From assembly GCA_963277665.1 (NCBI GenBank), contig OY728136.1, positions 1,980,896,576 through 1,980,960,575 of the forward strand: a stretch of 64,000 nt of DNA, given 5' to 3'. Under the pieces are notes generated by a model, which saw only the letters and a list, made by a program, of their open reading frames with translations, was not told the DNA's origin and did no database searches. The position numbers and the translations under genes are program-made. Positions 1 through 13,499 of the stretch are shown here, piece after piece (the first letter of the stretch is position 1; the number at the start of each line of letters is the position of its first letter). Source of the stretch: Viscum album (taxonomy: Eukaryota > Streptophyta > Magnoliopsida > Santalales > Viscaceae).

Positions 1-1165
1 TGTAAACTATAATAAAAAAGTGATATTAAAAAATAAACCATTAACTTGGATTCTATCATGGGTCGATGCATTATAAAATAGTGTATAATAAATTAATAAT
101 TATTATCATCTATATTAGAACCATATTTAAATCTATATTTATCTATACAATTTATTATTTAGTTATCTTTACACATTTACTTATAATTTCATTTCAAGAA
201 TCTAGTATTTTGGTGTTAACTATTCTGATTCTCATGCTCATTTTAATTCAGATATTCCAGTCCATGAAAATTGAAAATTATTTTATCAAATAAAAAATTT
301 AATTTATATATTATATATTATATTTAAAAATTATCTAAAATTTTTGATATATACAATTAAACTAGTTATGAAAAATAACACAATTTGTTTATTGAGGTAG
401 AATCCGCATAGACACATGGGTGAAATGTTTATTTATCAATGGATGGAAATAATGGATTAAATATTTTAATTTATATTTTAATATTATTAATTATTTCATA
501 AATAAAATTTATTTTCACTAAATATATATTTATATCCCACTATGATAGGTGGTGATGAAAAATTAAACATTTTGTTTCCTAGAGGTAGTAGTCTGCACAT
601 ACAATTTTTTTTTATTTTTCATTATATGGAAATGAGGTGGAATGTGGTCATTAAATTAATGTATAAACATTTATTATATTAAATATATTGATTCAATTAT
701 GTTAATATGGTTATTAAATAAGTTTAGGTGGTTTAATAAGAAAGGGACATGAAAAATTTCAGTAAGAACATATACCACTTCATTGGATAATCTCCATTGA
801 AAAACACCTTATAGATTATTGGATCGTAATTTTGGGAATGAGATAACCAATTTATCATGAATAAAAATCTTGGAAGTTTATTATGGTTTTATATTGGTTG
901 ACATAAGATAAATTTTGGGGTGTGGAGAAGTGAGGATAGGAGGTTACTTTTTAATTGAATGGAGTGACACCCTTGTAAATAATTTAAGATTTAAAATAAT
1001 ATACAGTAATTTTCAAAGGAATGTAGAACCAAATGGATAAATTTTCTAATAAATGATATTTTCGGTTATAAATACACTAATATAATAAATTTAGACGAAT
1101 TTTAATGATAATTGAACTATTATATTATATTTTAACCCCATATTAACCCTTTTAACAATTACTAG
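1..1165. repeat. Diverged repeat, left copy (probable LTR end, element I)
   Basis: This stretch matches 6,385-7,565 in order along its whole length, with many substitutions and small indels. Paired landmarks are CTTGGATTCTATCATGG (48) with CGTGGATTCTTACATGG (6,430), the block around GGTTTAATAAG at 730 with 7,136, and GATAATCTCC at 787 with 7,190. The copy starts before the window, so only its right part is seen. Two direct copies about 6.4 kb apart are most simply the ends of one LTR element. I saw no recognisable polymerase domain between them, so the assignment is tentative. Confidence 0.5.
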
Positions 1166-4100
1166 GGTGATAAAATTCTACTATGGTAATTATTCATTAT
1201 AACTACAAATGAAATGAAAATTATTAAATAATTAGATATATATGTTTAAAAATATATAATTCATTTTACATGAATTAATTATTATATGTGGAAAGAATTA
1301 ATTTTTATATAAATATGAAAAACGTAACGAAAAAATTGTTTTTTTGAAATAACTATATTTTTATATAATGTTTTTACCAAAATCATATATATAATTAATT
1401 TTTATGAAATTTATTTGAATATAAATAATCAAAGGATATTTATATGGTTTTAAAACAAACTAAATATATAATGTATCATTTAATTATTTAATTTATTAAA
1501 ATTATAAATATTAATTGTTTTATTAGAATAAAATTGAGTTTTTGTTTTAAAATGTAAATTTTTTTATCAATTCAACATTATATTTTTTAATGAATTTTTT
1601 ACATCATAAATATATATATTTTCAACATGAAAATTCTCAAACATTCAAATAATTCATCTATCATTATGTAGCCATAAAAGTGACTATATTTTGTAAAACA
1701 ATATTTTTTAGTATTCTCCCAAACATAAACCATACTTGAGAATGTCCAAATATCCACACTAATATAATTTTCACATGATTAATTGAAGACATAAGTTCAT
1801 TTAATCAAATTAAAACTCTTAAATACAACAATTTACATTTTTTAATCAAAATATTAAATATAATTAATAAAAAAATAACATTTTTAGAAATCAAGTGTTC
1901 GTAATATTATTATATATAAATATATAATTAAATGAGTTTTCGTTTAGTCATTAATAAGTTAAGGTATTTTAATAGTGATACATTTATTAAAATATATTAC
2001 TTTTCATAAAATATTTCTTTGGAAAATATATCATTTTAAATTTTAATGAATTCATTTATTTTCTAATAATTAATTTCTATCAATTAAAACAAAATAAAAC
2101 AATGTTTATAACATAATTTATTACAATGTGTTTATTCACAATAGTATTAATCTTATTATACTTCTAACTTTTTAGTAATTAATTTTTTTTTTGTGTTTTG
2201 TGTGTCATAATCTAATCAATATAGAATTTATTTAAAGGAAATATATACAAAAATATTAAGGTGTTATATTCTCCCGAACATAAATAAGTCATGTCATAGT
2301 AATGTTATTATTTTCAAATAATAATATATGTTTTTATATGTTTATATAAGCATAACATTAGATGAAATTTTACCTTTATTATTAGTTCCTATGTTATATT
2401 AAGTAATCATAGTTTCTATTAGTTAAATATTTCTAAAAAGATTTATAAACTATTATAAGAGCCAACATTTGAAAGATTTTTCAGGGTGAATACCTTGATA
2501 GTAGATATATATTTACTACATAATAATTAAAAATTTATAACCCATTTGATATAGTTTAGGTAATTATTTTTACCATCGATATATATAATATAAGAAAATA
2601 CACATACTTTATTTCATGCAATTATATACTCGTAATTTTTTCATTTTATTGTGTTTTGATATGTTTTCCATATTTTATTTTTCTCATATTCTAAATGATG
2701 AAAACCCATGATTAATTATCAATTCCTAAATCCTTTAAATCAATATTTAATGGATAATATTATCAAATAAATAATTATAAGTTATTAATTTTTCTATTAA
2801 AAAAATAATAAAACAAAAATAGTGACACTTAGTAAAAACACAATCTAGAGAAATTCCAAATTTTAAAATACATTATTAAAAAAAATTCCATTAATCCAAT
2901 ATTAATTATTATATAATTTAACTAATAATTCTATAATCCTAAAATTTAATTCAATCCTAATAAATATGATTACCAAATATTAAATTATATTTATAACATT
3001 GTTTGAAAAAATGGAATAATATTTCATCTTAACAAAGATCTCCTAATATATTCACACTATAAAAAAATTCTTATTTTGTGTATTAATTTAAAAATCCTTC
3101 CTCAATGTTTTGAGAGATTATTTTTTATCCATGTAACATACAAATGTGTTTATAGAATTAATATCAAATAAATAATTTGTAGATGAATAATATACAATCT
3201 ATCACAATATATGTGACTTCAAATTTTGATATAGAAATTTTATAACTTATTCTTACTTTATTGGTCTCTTATTATTTAAATTCCCTTGAATATTGGGTCA
3301 TTAATTCGAATAGTTCCATAAATTTAAATCCTTGGATATTTTAGTATTCTTTCTTTCCTTAACATTCATGAAACGAATGGACCTTATCTCTATAATAGTA
3401 AGTGACTCTGATTACTTTTTTGAATGTATATGGGTGTTTCTCTTAACAATGATCATGTATTGGATGTTTCATACTCTCATTAAATTCCTTAACCTCATAT
3501 ATTTTTCATTTATGTTCATTCATCCTCTTTTTACCTTGACTTCTTTTGAAAATATTAGACTTTGTGAATTATTAATTTCTCCTAGTGTCACATAATACCA
3601 TCTCATCATATGATTAAATCATTGTAGGGACTACTTCACTTTTGTGGATTGGTTTAATCCCATTAATAAAAAATCAATCTTGCTATATATATTATATGCA
3701 TAGTCTATACATGAATTTATAATCTCTAAAAGTTTACCTCATACTCAACAAAACATTCCATGTCCATCTAACTAAAATTAGAGAGTTTTCATCCTATATA
3801 TAGTAATTTATCTTGAGGAAAATATTTCATAGAAAAATATCACCTTTAAATTATTCTATTCCATTCTCTCAATCTTCTCACCTTATTTGGTATTTTGAAT
3901 AAATTTCCAATGTTGATCTATATATCCCTTTAATAAATAGAGTATCAGGATAACTTTCCCCATTTCATTAAATCCCTAAGTCTGAAATATATTTTCTATA
4001 GACTTGACCCATTGTTCATTTACTAATTTCTTAATAATTCCATTAATGTATGGAGGTTTCTACAACTTGAAACTTGAAAAAAAAAATTACAGAATGCTAT

Positions 4101-6384
4101 AAAATAACCTTTTCATTCTTTTTGTGATAGGAAATTAGTTAAAATCTAAGTCAACTTCCCTTATGTAGTTATAATATTCTTATCTCCAACTCCAGCCATG
4201 TTGACTTACTCAGGAAAGAAATCCCAACATTGATTATGGGTGTTGATAAATTTTATATTCCTTCAAATTGAAGCCATAATTAACTAATCACATATATATA
4301 ATTATATCAATTCATTATATGTATGAATATATAATATAATTATACCTAAAACCTTATTAAAAATTATTGGTTTTTATTCTAATCCTTAGGATATATATGT
4401 TCTTCTGAAATCATGACCCCAAAGATCTTCTAAAAATTTATTTGATACTGACAAAAACATTCTCGACTCTAGAATCCAAGAGATAGTGTTTACATTATTT
4501 TATAGGTACATGACTCAAGAAATTGAATCCTAAATGATCTAGTAGTTTTGAAGTATTGGGAGACTATATCCATATATGATTTCAATATTACATTATAAAT
4601 ATAAATCATATCTTATAAAAAATACAATAACATTATTATTTCTCTTATCCATATAATAAATCAAAGACCCCTTCATAGTACCATAGGGAAAGGAAAACAT
4701 AATATATTTTGAGGTTAGCTTCCTAGGATATGTTTTTATAGTGGAATCTATCATTAATACTTGTGGAATAAAAAATATGATAGAGAATGTAAACAATAAC
4801 TATTTCATATAATCCTAAAATTTATCATGAAATATATCTAGGTATAAGAAAAATATAGTAATTACATTGAAAATAATCAACAATTTTATAATAATAGAAT
4901 GTATAATTCCAGAAATCGTAATCATAACACCAACCATAACATATGACATACCATAAAGGTCTATCAACCAATACATCTTACATACCTCCATGTAATCTAA
5001 ACAAATAAATATTATATATTATCAAGGCCTCTGAACTATGACAACTTACGTGTTATCGAGTCCCCTTAACCCTAGAATTATCATTTCATGGACTAACATA
5101 AATCGACTGATACCCAGTCTTGTATATCTTGTGAAACCAATTGATGCATTATGGGGCTATAACACCCCTCGACTATCAATTACACAATTTCAATTCATTC
5201 CTCATTTATCAAATAAACAATTCATTTTATCATTAATATGTGTTAAAAAAATAAATATTCATATTGAATAAAGTAATATAAATTTTCAATAATTTCCTTA
5301 TTAATGGAATCACATTGTTTATATCAATACCTAAATTCACATCATTTATAATAGATGTTATATGGTTTACTCAACATTTAAATGATTCAAAATATTTCCA
5401 TGGTAAAAAATAACATGGACATAGAAGAGAAAAATAGTGTCAATAATTGATAAATAATAATAGAGGACATAACATCAAGGAACTAAATTATCTTAGATGA
5501 TATTCATGTGTGAAAAATGAGTTAAAAATAGTTATTCAATAAGTTATAAAAGGAGATTAGAATTTTTTTATAAAAAATAGTTTTGTATTGAAGAAATTTC
5601 ATTTTGAAAATAGATATGAAAATGAAATAAAAACATTAAAATGGTCTTTATTAAAAATTCTATATCTTAATTTTAAAAATGATGTTATAAATTAAATCCA
5701 AAACTAATTTAACAGTATATCAACATGAATTTTTAAATTATTCACAAAATAATTTAAAATATTTGTATTCTAATGATAAACCATTATCATGTATTAAAAT
5801 GTGTAGAGAAAGATAAAAATAAACATTAGTGAAATGAAATCACATTGAAAAATTTTAAGAAAATAACATTATTTTATTTTAATATAAAAACTAATAATTA
5901 CAAGAATAATTTTAATAGATATTATTTCATTTAAACCATCAACACTTGGAAAATAATCAAAATAATTATCAAATTTTATGATTTTATAAAAATATATTTA
6001 TGTTTAAAACATTAAAAAATATTTTTTTCACACATTTGAAATAAATTCAACTCTAACATAAAAAATATAGTTAGAATATGCAATCTAAACATATGATAAT
6101 ACAGTAAAAGATTAATGGAAATAAAATTACGAAAAAAATTTATTTTAGATAATTAAATTCTTGAAAAGAAATATTGTATATGTGTATTATGGAAAAGATA
6201 TTCCACACAAAAAAAGAATAAATATGGGTGAAGTTTATTGTAAAAATTGTTTTGGTGTGTTTGGGTAAAAAAAATTAAAAAAATAAAATGAATAATTATA
6301 AGACCTCTAAATAACTATAAGAAAATAAAATATTCTAGTAATTATAGATAAATAACAAATAACATACCCCAACAGAATTTTATG
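1166..6384. other. Unassigned AT-rich DNA between the two repeat copies
   Basis: I found no recognisable gene. Positions 1,166-3,200 and 5,300-6,400 are extremely AT-rich with no coding texture. Positions 3,250-5,270 are slightly richer in C and G and could be a badly decayed coding remnant: an open stretch of 87 codons lies at 3,332-3,595 on the plus strand and one of 67 codons at 4,593-4,796 on the minus strand, but neither shows a family motif I can defend. CTCTGA at 5,029-5,034 recalls the primer-binding site seen in the other elements, but only six consecutive bases fit, so it is not called. Confidence 0.3.
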
Positions 6385-7565
6385 CATAAATAATCCTGAT
6401 TAAATGTGACATTGAAACAAAAAAACGTACCGTGGATTCTTACATGGTCGAACACATTCAAAACTCTAGTATATTAAAATTTATATTTTTTTATATATAT
6501 TGAATTAATTTTTATATCTATAATTATATATTTATATTATTCATTAGTATTATTCCCATTTACTCATAATTGGTTTTTGAAATATAATTTTTTTATGTTA
6601 CCAACATTGTTTCTCAAGAATGTATTAATTCAGAGGTTCTGGTTCTTGAGACTTACACCTGGTATCACCACATATAGAATGTTAACCATATAATATATAT
6701 ATATATATATATATATTATTTATAAAGAAAATAAACATTATAACCATACATGTAATTAGTTTTTTTTTTAAATAGAATGAATCATACATGAAGGCAGTAG
6801 TCTGTATGTACGCAGGGGTGACATTTTCATTTTTCAATAGATTGAAAGAAAAGAAGATAGATAATGATTTATATTTATAAAACCTTAATTATTTCCTATG
6901 TATCATATATATATATATACATATTCAATAAATTTATCTTTATAACATTTAATGATAGTCAGTGATTAAAATGCAACTTATAACATCATAAAAATAATAG
7001 TTTGTTCATACAAATAAACGATGTTTTTATATTAAATTATATGGAATAAAGACATATAAAGATTTTAACATTAAAATATTAACATTTTTGAAAATCAAAT
7101 ATAATTATTAAATTATTTTTAGATGGTCGGAGGAGGTTTAATAAGAAATAAATCAAAAAATGTGGGGTAAGAATATATATATCTTTCATAGATAATCTCC
7201 GTTTCAAAACACTGTATGTATTCTGGGATGGGTCATTAAGAAAAACCTAAACCTCTTTATAGGGCCTAAAATTGTTGAGAGGGTATTTGGGTAGATATTG
7301 GGTGAGAGAGGGGAGCTTTGGGTGTCTGTTGAAGTGATGATAAGAGGTTCCATTTTATAAGTGAGGGGAGCAGGACCCTTTTAAATGATCAACACATTAA
7401 AATAATATAATTTTATTTTCATTGTATATTATCATCACATGAACAAATTATTAAATATATGATATTTCAAGTCTTAAATCCACTTATTAAATAAAAATTA
7501 GAGATATTTTATTGATATTTGAGGGAATATCTCTTAGTTTAACCCTTTCATTGACCTTTTCTCTC
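6385..7565. repeat. Diverged repeat, right copy (probable LTR part, element I)
   Basis: This is the partner of the repeat at the left edge of the window. Similarity can be followed from the GTGGATTCTTACATGG block through GGAGGTTTAATAAGAAAT (7,131) to the C-rich TTTAACCC block near 7,540. The copy is interrupted by an AT dinucleotide run at 6,693-6,716. Homology to the left copy fades after about 7,565, and 7,566-7,831 up to the LTR of element G is unassigned. Confidence 0.5.
6693..6716. repeat. AT dinucleotide microsatellite
   Basis: About twelve uninterrupted AT units. A shorter run lies near 6,906-6,919. The other copy of the surrounding repeat has no such run, so it expanded after the copies separated. 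Confidence 0.9.
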
Positions 7566-7831
7566 TTACCATGAAGAAAAAAATGTTCCATTTTTATTAC
7601 TGAATATAAATAACATGAATAAAAAATTCAAGGCACACCAAGATGAATTTAAGAAAAGTTTTCCACCACAAAAATACCTTTAATATGATAGGGTCTAATG
7701 ATGGGAACACAGTTGGCATAACACTCATATGATAGGCCTTAACTAAAAACAACTATAAACACATACATGTATCAGCATACCCACCAGAGTTATGTCAAAT
7801 GAAAAAAATAAATAATAAATTTTGGATAAGC

Positions 7832-10103
7832 TATAATATCCCATAATCATTTACTAAAGTAAATATTTAATTAAATATGGGAAAATAAATTCCTAACCAC
7901 ATTCTAGTAGGTCTAACCAGAAAACAATTGGGATAACCATCTCAATATAAAACCAATATTATATTTAAAGTATAACTATTCTAGTTTCCAAATTACATAA
8001 AAACCTCCAAAAATTGGTCTCTTAATATCTCTATTGAAAAACATTTCGTATTCATAAGTCCTCACATGTGTGTCCAGAGCCCATATAGATGTGGTGATAT
8101 ATATACCCATTATGATTTCATGAAATTCCCAAGGAGTGAAGCACAAAAAAATAGTCAAAAAATATTATGAGAAACCTAGATATTCATATAAAAGGATAAT
8201 AAACCTATGGTAATGTCTCAGTAACATTTCCTTCAAAACCAAATATTTTTTTGTAGTATCCAATATAAAAGTCTCAATATGTCAACATAGTCATTTAATA
8301 GGATGATTCTATAGGATATATAACCCACTAATATGGGGGAAATAACCTCTCTAGTGGAAGATACATATCTCTTCTGAGCTCTATGAAAGGATGAAATACC
8401 ACATTGCAAATAGATAATACACAATCTATTAAAGTGGGTGAAATAACGACCCTATCTGATTTGATGAGTAGTATAACCTAACCCCATTCTCCCATGTTTT
8501 AATTACCAACACCCCTAGATATTACATGTACCAAATTGATACATACACACTCCAAATGAGAATAAATAGAGTAAATCCATAACTAAACAATGTATTTAAG
8601 GTTTAGGGTATGTATATGCTCTACCCTAGGGTTACATGGTATATTTTCATAGGTAGTCCTACTGGACATGTTTTTTCATTCCACATGATGGTATTGAGCC
8701 AAAATAATTGACATATTAGGGGATTACATGATGAGTCATGTATTTAGTATACTCAATATGTACCTCATATACCATATTTATGTACCGCTAATGGTACACG
8801 AGCTGTGGCTCAACACACATGGTGAGTGGTGCTATACAGTTTTCCATGCATTTACTCTCAGTGCATGTCGACATGGTCATGTTAGGGTCACATGGAATAT
8901 TTCTTATTCAAATGAACATTTGAAATTTAATTTCAGATAAAATGGTATATTTTCATCATGAGACACATGATGTGTGTTCTTTGGAAGTACACATCATGTA
9001 GTCATTAATTTTGTTGGGAGACAAACAAATGAAAAAATTTCCAATATTTAACCATCATTCAGTGATTTTAACTTGAAATCTATTTTCAATTCCCAAAACA
9101 ATTTTTATTTTTCATTAAATTTGATTGTAAAATTGATTCTAGACACAATTCATAGGAAATAATAAGTTATCGGTGCGTCCCATGTAGGAGTTGTCATATT
9201 TCACACCATTCCCATGAAACCACCACCATCAGATTCTCTCATTTGAATTTCCATCATCAAGATTGGACCTCCATAATTCCATGTCACAATTCTAAACCCA
9301 CTACAATAATTTATGGATCCAATGATCAAAAATTAAATTATCTCGGCTTCTATAATTTTTTAAGCCACTGGCTAATGAATATCAACGATGATCATGTGTT
9401 GAATAGGAAGTAAAATCATTATACAAAAAATTTTTAAATGAACGATTGTCATGATCATCATGGACACCATTCACTGATGAAATATGATGATACTATGTGA
9501 AAAAAGAATAAAATAATCAATTCATACAATATGGTTATTAAAAAATATATTAACATCATATGACTCGATTCATTATGGATTTGAGTGATGGAGGGCAATC
9601 TATAATCACAATGAAATCAAGAGAATGTATAAATGCACAAATCTAATCCATAACATTATATCATTTTGTTTTTTTATAAAGAATGGTTTTTTGAAAATTT
9701 ATATGGAGATCCCCATCAATTCTAATTTTTTTTATTATCTTCACTGAATCTGATCGATGATCAAAAAATCAACACATTAATATTTTACGGTTCAATCAGG
9801 GAGGATGTACTTTACTATCAATTATCCATATTGTGAATAATAAAATAGAACTACTATAATGGGGTTTAATTAGGGATTATATAAGGAAAAATAATTATTA
9901 AATCAAATAAATTATTTTATTTAATATTATTGATCTAATTCACCCTCGATTCCACATTATAGAAAAGCCTAATGTTAATAAATTTTATGACATTCAACAT
10001 GATGGATTTACGATGCCCTAAACACTATGATATGTCCATGAAAAGTGCCAAAAGTATTATTCAAAATATCCAAAGCGAGTTCAGTCAAGAAAATGGGCTA
10101 TCA
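7832..10103 (-). repeat. 3' LTR of element G
   Basis: The plus-strand start TATAATATCCCATAATC fits a decayed TGTAA(T)AYCCC terminus and lines up with GTAAGACACCCCAAATTC at the start of the partner copy (40,638). The right edge, GGGCTATCA, reads TGATAGCCC on the minus strand and is followed at once by a purine tract. Similarity to 50,740-52,335 can be followed from about 8,640 to 9,990. Open frames inside it have no counterpart in the other copy and are not genes. Confidence 0.6.
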
Positions 10104-10115
10104 CACTCACCTCAC
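10104..10115 (-). other. Polypurine tract of element G
   Basis: On the minus strand the bases next to the 3' LTR read GTGAGGTGAGTG, a purine-rich tract in the position from which plus-strand synthesis is primed. It is one base class short of perfect at three positions, as expected of an old copy. Confidence 0.55.
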
Positions 10116-10140
10116 AATTAAACAAATTTGTCCCAAGAAC

Positions 10141-11250
10141 TAATAAATACCCAAACATGTGAGGGTACTGATTTCACATCTAGACCCTCCTTTTCCATGG
10201 TCTATCGTAGTGATTCCTATATTGCTGGAGATTACACCTAAGGGGAATTGTCTTTCTATTAATGATCCTCTCAATTGGATTCTTGATCAGCACTGGGTTC
10301 TCTGAAAAGGTGGATTTATTTTTTATTTCAATCTATCCCTAGACAATAACATGTGATAGATCATGCATGTATTTCCTCTCCTGTTACATGTGGAAGACTA
10401 CATGGACTTGGTCCAACTAAATATATAAGCCTAAAAAGATTGTAACCTCTCGGATCTTATACCAAATCTCAAATAATCTGATGAACCTAAGATTTAACAT
10501 TCCACACCATGTAAACCTTTGTAGAACACATTGATGTGAGAAATTATGGAATATATCTTCTAACCTTATGAATTATAAGGGATTTAATATTTGATCAGTA
10601 TATGACTTATGATTGATCTAATATTTCCTCATCCCCTTTTGGATAATCTGTAATTTCTTTATAGTTTCTAAAAATAACTATAGTTAGAAAAGTGATGATT
10701 CTTCCATCTCCAACCTTCACAGTGAAGAAATGGAAGGTCTTATATAAAGGGTATTGCAAGGTGACATGATGAATTTTGAGCGATATAAAATATTATATGA
10801 AAACATTAAAAAATGGAATGTGTTCCTCCCTACCTTGGCAGATGTCTAACATGAAAGCCCCCCAAAAATCCTCTCGGACCTGAATGGTCTCCTCTGTTTA
10901 GAAATTCCTCAAGTTGTGGAACACCCTTATGATCCATAAATATATACTAAAATACTCCCACAATGATCTCCATAACAAATATCTAAATTGAGGTTCATGT
11001 TTTGATATTATCATTAAAAGGAAACCATAGAGAAGGATGATGTCCTGCATGTTTAAGAATCCTAATATTGCAGCTGAATTCCTATCTCTAATGGAAAAGA
11101 AGTGGGAGGACATATTATTTTGAACCGAGATCACCAAGATAGAATCATAAACTCTCATCTTGAATGGAAATATTATCATGATATCCATGTATATATCATC
11201 CCATTTCCATTCTATAATCGCTAGGAGTAGGTGCAAACCTTCTGGTACAA
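10141..11250 (-). pseudogene. Integrase and chromodomain-like tail of element G (broken)
   Basis: Reading the minus strand from 11,250 down, the frame passes GLHLLLAIIEWKWDD, the segment just before the catalytic core of Tekay-type integrases, then the core itself with the first catalytic Asp kept in YMDI. The second Asp block reads IISKHEPQF, so that Asp is lost. A frame change near 10,890 leads into FSYNILYRSKFIMSP and LYIRPS, the segment after the catalytic Glu. Near 10,360 YMHDLSHVIV matches the linker before the chromodomain, and 10,141-10,290 (NRKTIPL, then YPHMF) matches the chromodomain end. Several stops and at least two frame changes rule out function. The best preserved open part is 10,898-11,236. 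Confidence 0.75.
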
Positions 11251-11659
11251 GTCAATTCACTTTCACATGTGGATAGTTGAGACATAGAGAGATGAAAATT
11301 ACAGTACTATTTTCTTCCAATCTACCATAATTACCCTCAATGATCATAATACATATTTAATCTTCTAAGAGGTACCACTGAGGGAGATATATAGAACTTC
11401 CTCATTAGCTTCTCTCGATCTTAATGTGGTACCACAATTAACCCAACGAATATGATTACATACTTTCCACCATTAGAAAATCTATCAATAGCACATCTTG
11501 TGAATATATGACCATGAAATACTATATATTCTCCATCATGAAGTTATTCTCTTTTCACATAATTTACTCATAGAGGATTCATAAAAATCAATCAATGGTA
11601 TAATTTTTCTACCCCATCTCCCAAGGATAACCAAAATGAGTCTAAAACCGCAAAAACTT

Positions 11660-11840
11660 CACCTATAAACTACGATAAAAATTATACTAGTAAAATCTTC
11701 CACCAAATTTACTTTATTTGTAGTATAGAATATCTATAAGTCATAGTTTTTTTTGAACTCCAGCTACCATCTATGTATCATGTTGTTATCTCTCTGGGTA
11801 AATTTATACATTAACTCTAATGGTTGGGATAAACAACAAA
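11660..11840 (-). pseudogene. RNase H fragment of element G
   Basis: The minus strand reads KFTQRDNNMIHRW, a stop, LEFKKNYDL, a stop, then IFYTTNKVNLVEDFTSI. This is the C-terminal part of the Ty3/Gypsy RNase H domain, the stretch that normally carries the FTQ motif, the RW motif and the conserved Asp near the domain end. Only two stops interrupt about 45 codons. The preceding half of the domain (about 11,840-12,090) is too decayed to trace with confidence. 11,250-11,660 carries no motif I can place. Confidence 0.65.
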
Positions 11841-12089
11841 CCACTCACTAATAATGTATTTTTTCTAGTCTTTAGAGAAAATACCAAATCTACTAATTAG
11901 AATTCATGGGCTGTGTAGTTTTATTTATGGTGTATTAGAATCCTATATTTTTAGGCTATAAAATCCGATAAATATATATCAAAAAACCTATAATTCCATC
12001 TATAGAGGCATTCAAGGGATCCCCAATGTTGGATATGTCATGAAAAAATAACTCAAAATATCTATACATCTTGAAGAATCTCTACACCT

Positions 12090-12881
12090 CTTAAAGGGTG
12101 GATAAAAATCTAGCACGGCTCAGATATGTGTTGGGGCCGTAACTAAACCCTTATTGGAGATGATGTGTCCAAGAAAATTCTCTTATATAAACTAGAAGAT
12201 TAACATAATTTATTTTCAATACATCTGATGATCTAAATGTATGTCTTGGACTATTAGAAAATTATCTCTATTTTGAGCCTCTTACATTGAGCCAATGAGA
12301 ACATCATTGATAAAGACCAACAAAAACTAGTATAGGAATGACAAGAAGATCCAGTTTTTGAGCCCCAAAACATCATTGTGGAAATCATCTCACTAAAGGG
12401 AATCACTAATTATTCATAGTGAATATTGTAAAACTAAACTACATTATTATGTATGTGCTTATCATATACCCACAATTGATGATAACCTTACCACTGGAAT
12501 ATCAAAGAGAACCTCCTCACCACTGTCAATTGATTAAAGAAAACATCAATTCTTAGAATTCTATTCTTATTCTGAATAGTCACATGGTCTAGTATATGAT
12601 AATTCACAAAAACCCATAGGCTCCCGTTCTCCTTCTTATAGAATAATAATAGATTTGACCATTAAGACATACTTGGTTGGAAAAATATTTTCCTTCGAAG
12701 GTCCCCTAATAGAACCATCATATCTCAAAGATCTATGGTTTCTATATGATATGTAATTAATGATATTGAGTTTTTCCCTAGATATATTTTGATATAAAAG
12801 TTTACTCCCTGATGAGGAGTTAACTTTAGTAAAATCATGGGAAAGACATCCAGGTAGACCTCTACAATTTTTGGGAATCAA
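12090..12881 (-). pseudogene. Reverse transcriptase of element G (broken)
   Basis: The remnant starts near 12,881 with RGLPG, the segment that opens the Gypsy RT domain. It continues with YKKENGSLWVFVNY (about 12,600-12,650) and TIQNKNRILRIDVFFNQL, which is fingers/palm block A, then GYHQLW. The active-site box at 12,300-12,314 reads FINDV where the family has F(I/V)DDI, so one catalytic Asp has become Asn. ENFLGHIISNKGL (about 12,140-12,183) marks the end of the thumb region. Stops and shifts are frequent. In order and spacing this is ordinary Tekay-type pol placed between PR and RNase H. Confidence 0.8.
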
Positions 12882-13019
12882 ACATCCAATTATTTTATTA
12901 TAGTAAGTGTCACGCTAGCCATGCATTTATATATTTGTTATAAACTATTGTATATGATCCCAACATACTCTAATTAAATTTCTTCTTTCCAGTGATTAAA
13001 ACTCTAAACCCATATGTTA

Positions 13020-13478
13020 GTGTCCAGTACAGAATATGATGGAAATTATTAATGTGTACGTGGAGGGTGGATAGTATGTCAATTCAAAGAATAAAATCCC
13101 AGGTCTCATCACTATAATAAAAAGGTCCCTTGAGAATATATCACCCCCAATATCCAAGTAACTCTACCAAAAATTGAGTTTGATCCCTGAATCCCCTCTA
13201 GTGAGAGTCTTTAATTGTAAGGGTTGAACTAGAGTCTATAGTAAACTATATAATTTTCCATCTAGGGATATGTCCAGAAAGAAAAATCTTGAACTAACAT
13301 TTTTCAATGTTGAATCTAGGTGTGGGAAGACATAGACCACACCACTTATCATATATGGAGACTTTGGGTTATAATCCTCAACCATGACCAACTTAACATA
13401 TCCCTTTACACTAAATCCATAATCCTGACACGGTCCATCTAAAGGGTATTTTGGTGTACGAGATTTTATTTCAACCAC
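13020..13478 (-). pseudogene. Aspartic protease region of element G (broken)
   Basis: Near 13,050-13,105 the minus strand reads DFIL, a stop, IDILSTLHVHI, which fits the family's conserved DVILGMDWL segment that closes the retropepsin domain. An open run of 80 codons at 13,236-13,478 lies where the catalytic part should be, and its NPKSPYMISG and SVKGYVKL segments are loosely compatible, but the catalytic D(S/T)G triad is not recognisable. The assignment rests mostly on position between gag and RT. Confidence 0.5.
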
Positions 13479-13499
13479 ATCATATATCTCTCTCTAATC

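Noticed and set aside
3332..3595. Plus-strand frame with IIVSDSD, resembling the integrase IVSDRD block
   Set aside because: Only seven residues fit, nothing before or after it aligns to integrase, and the rest is Phe/Leu/Ile-rich.
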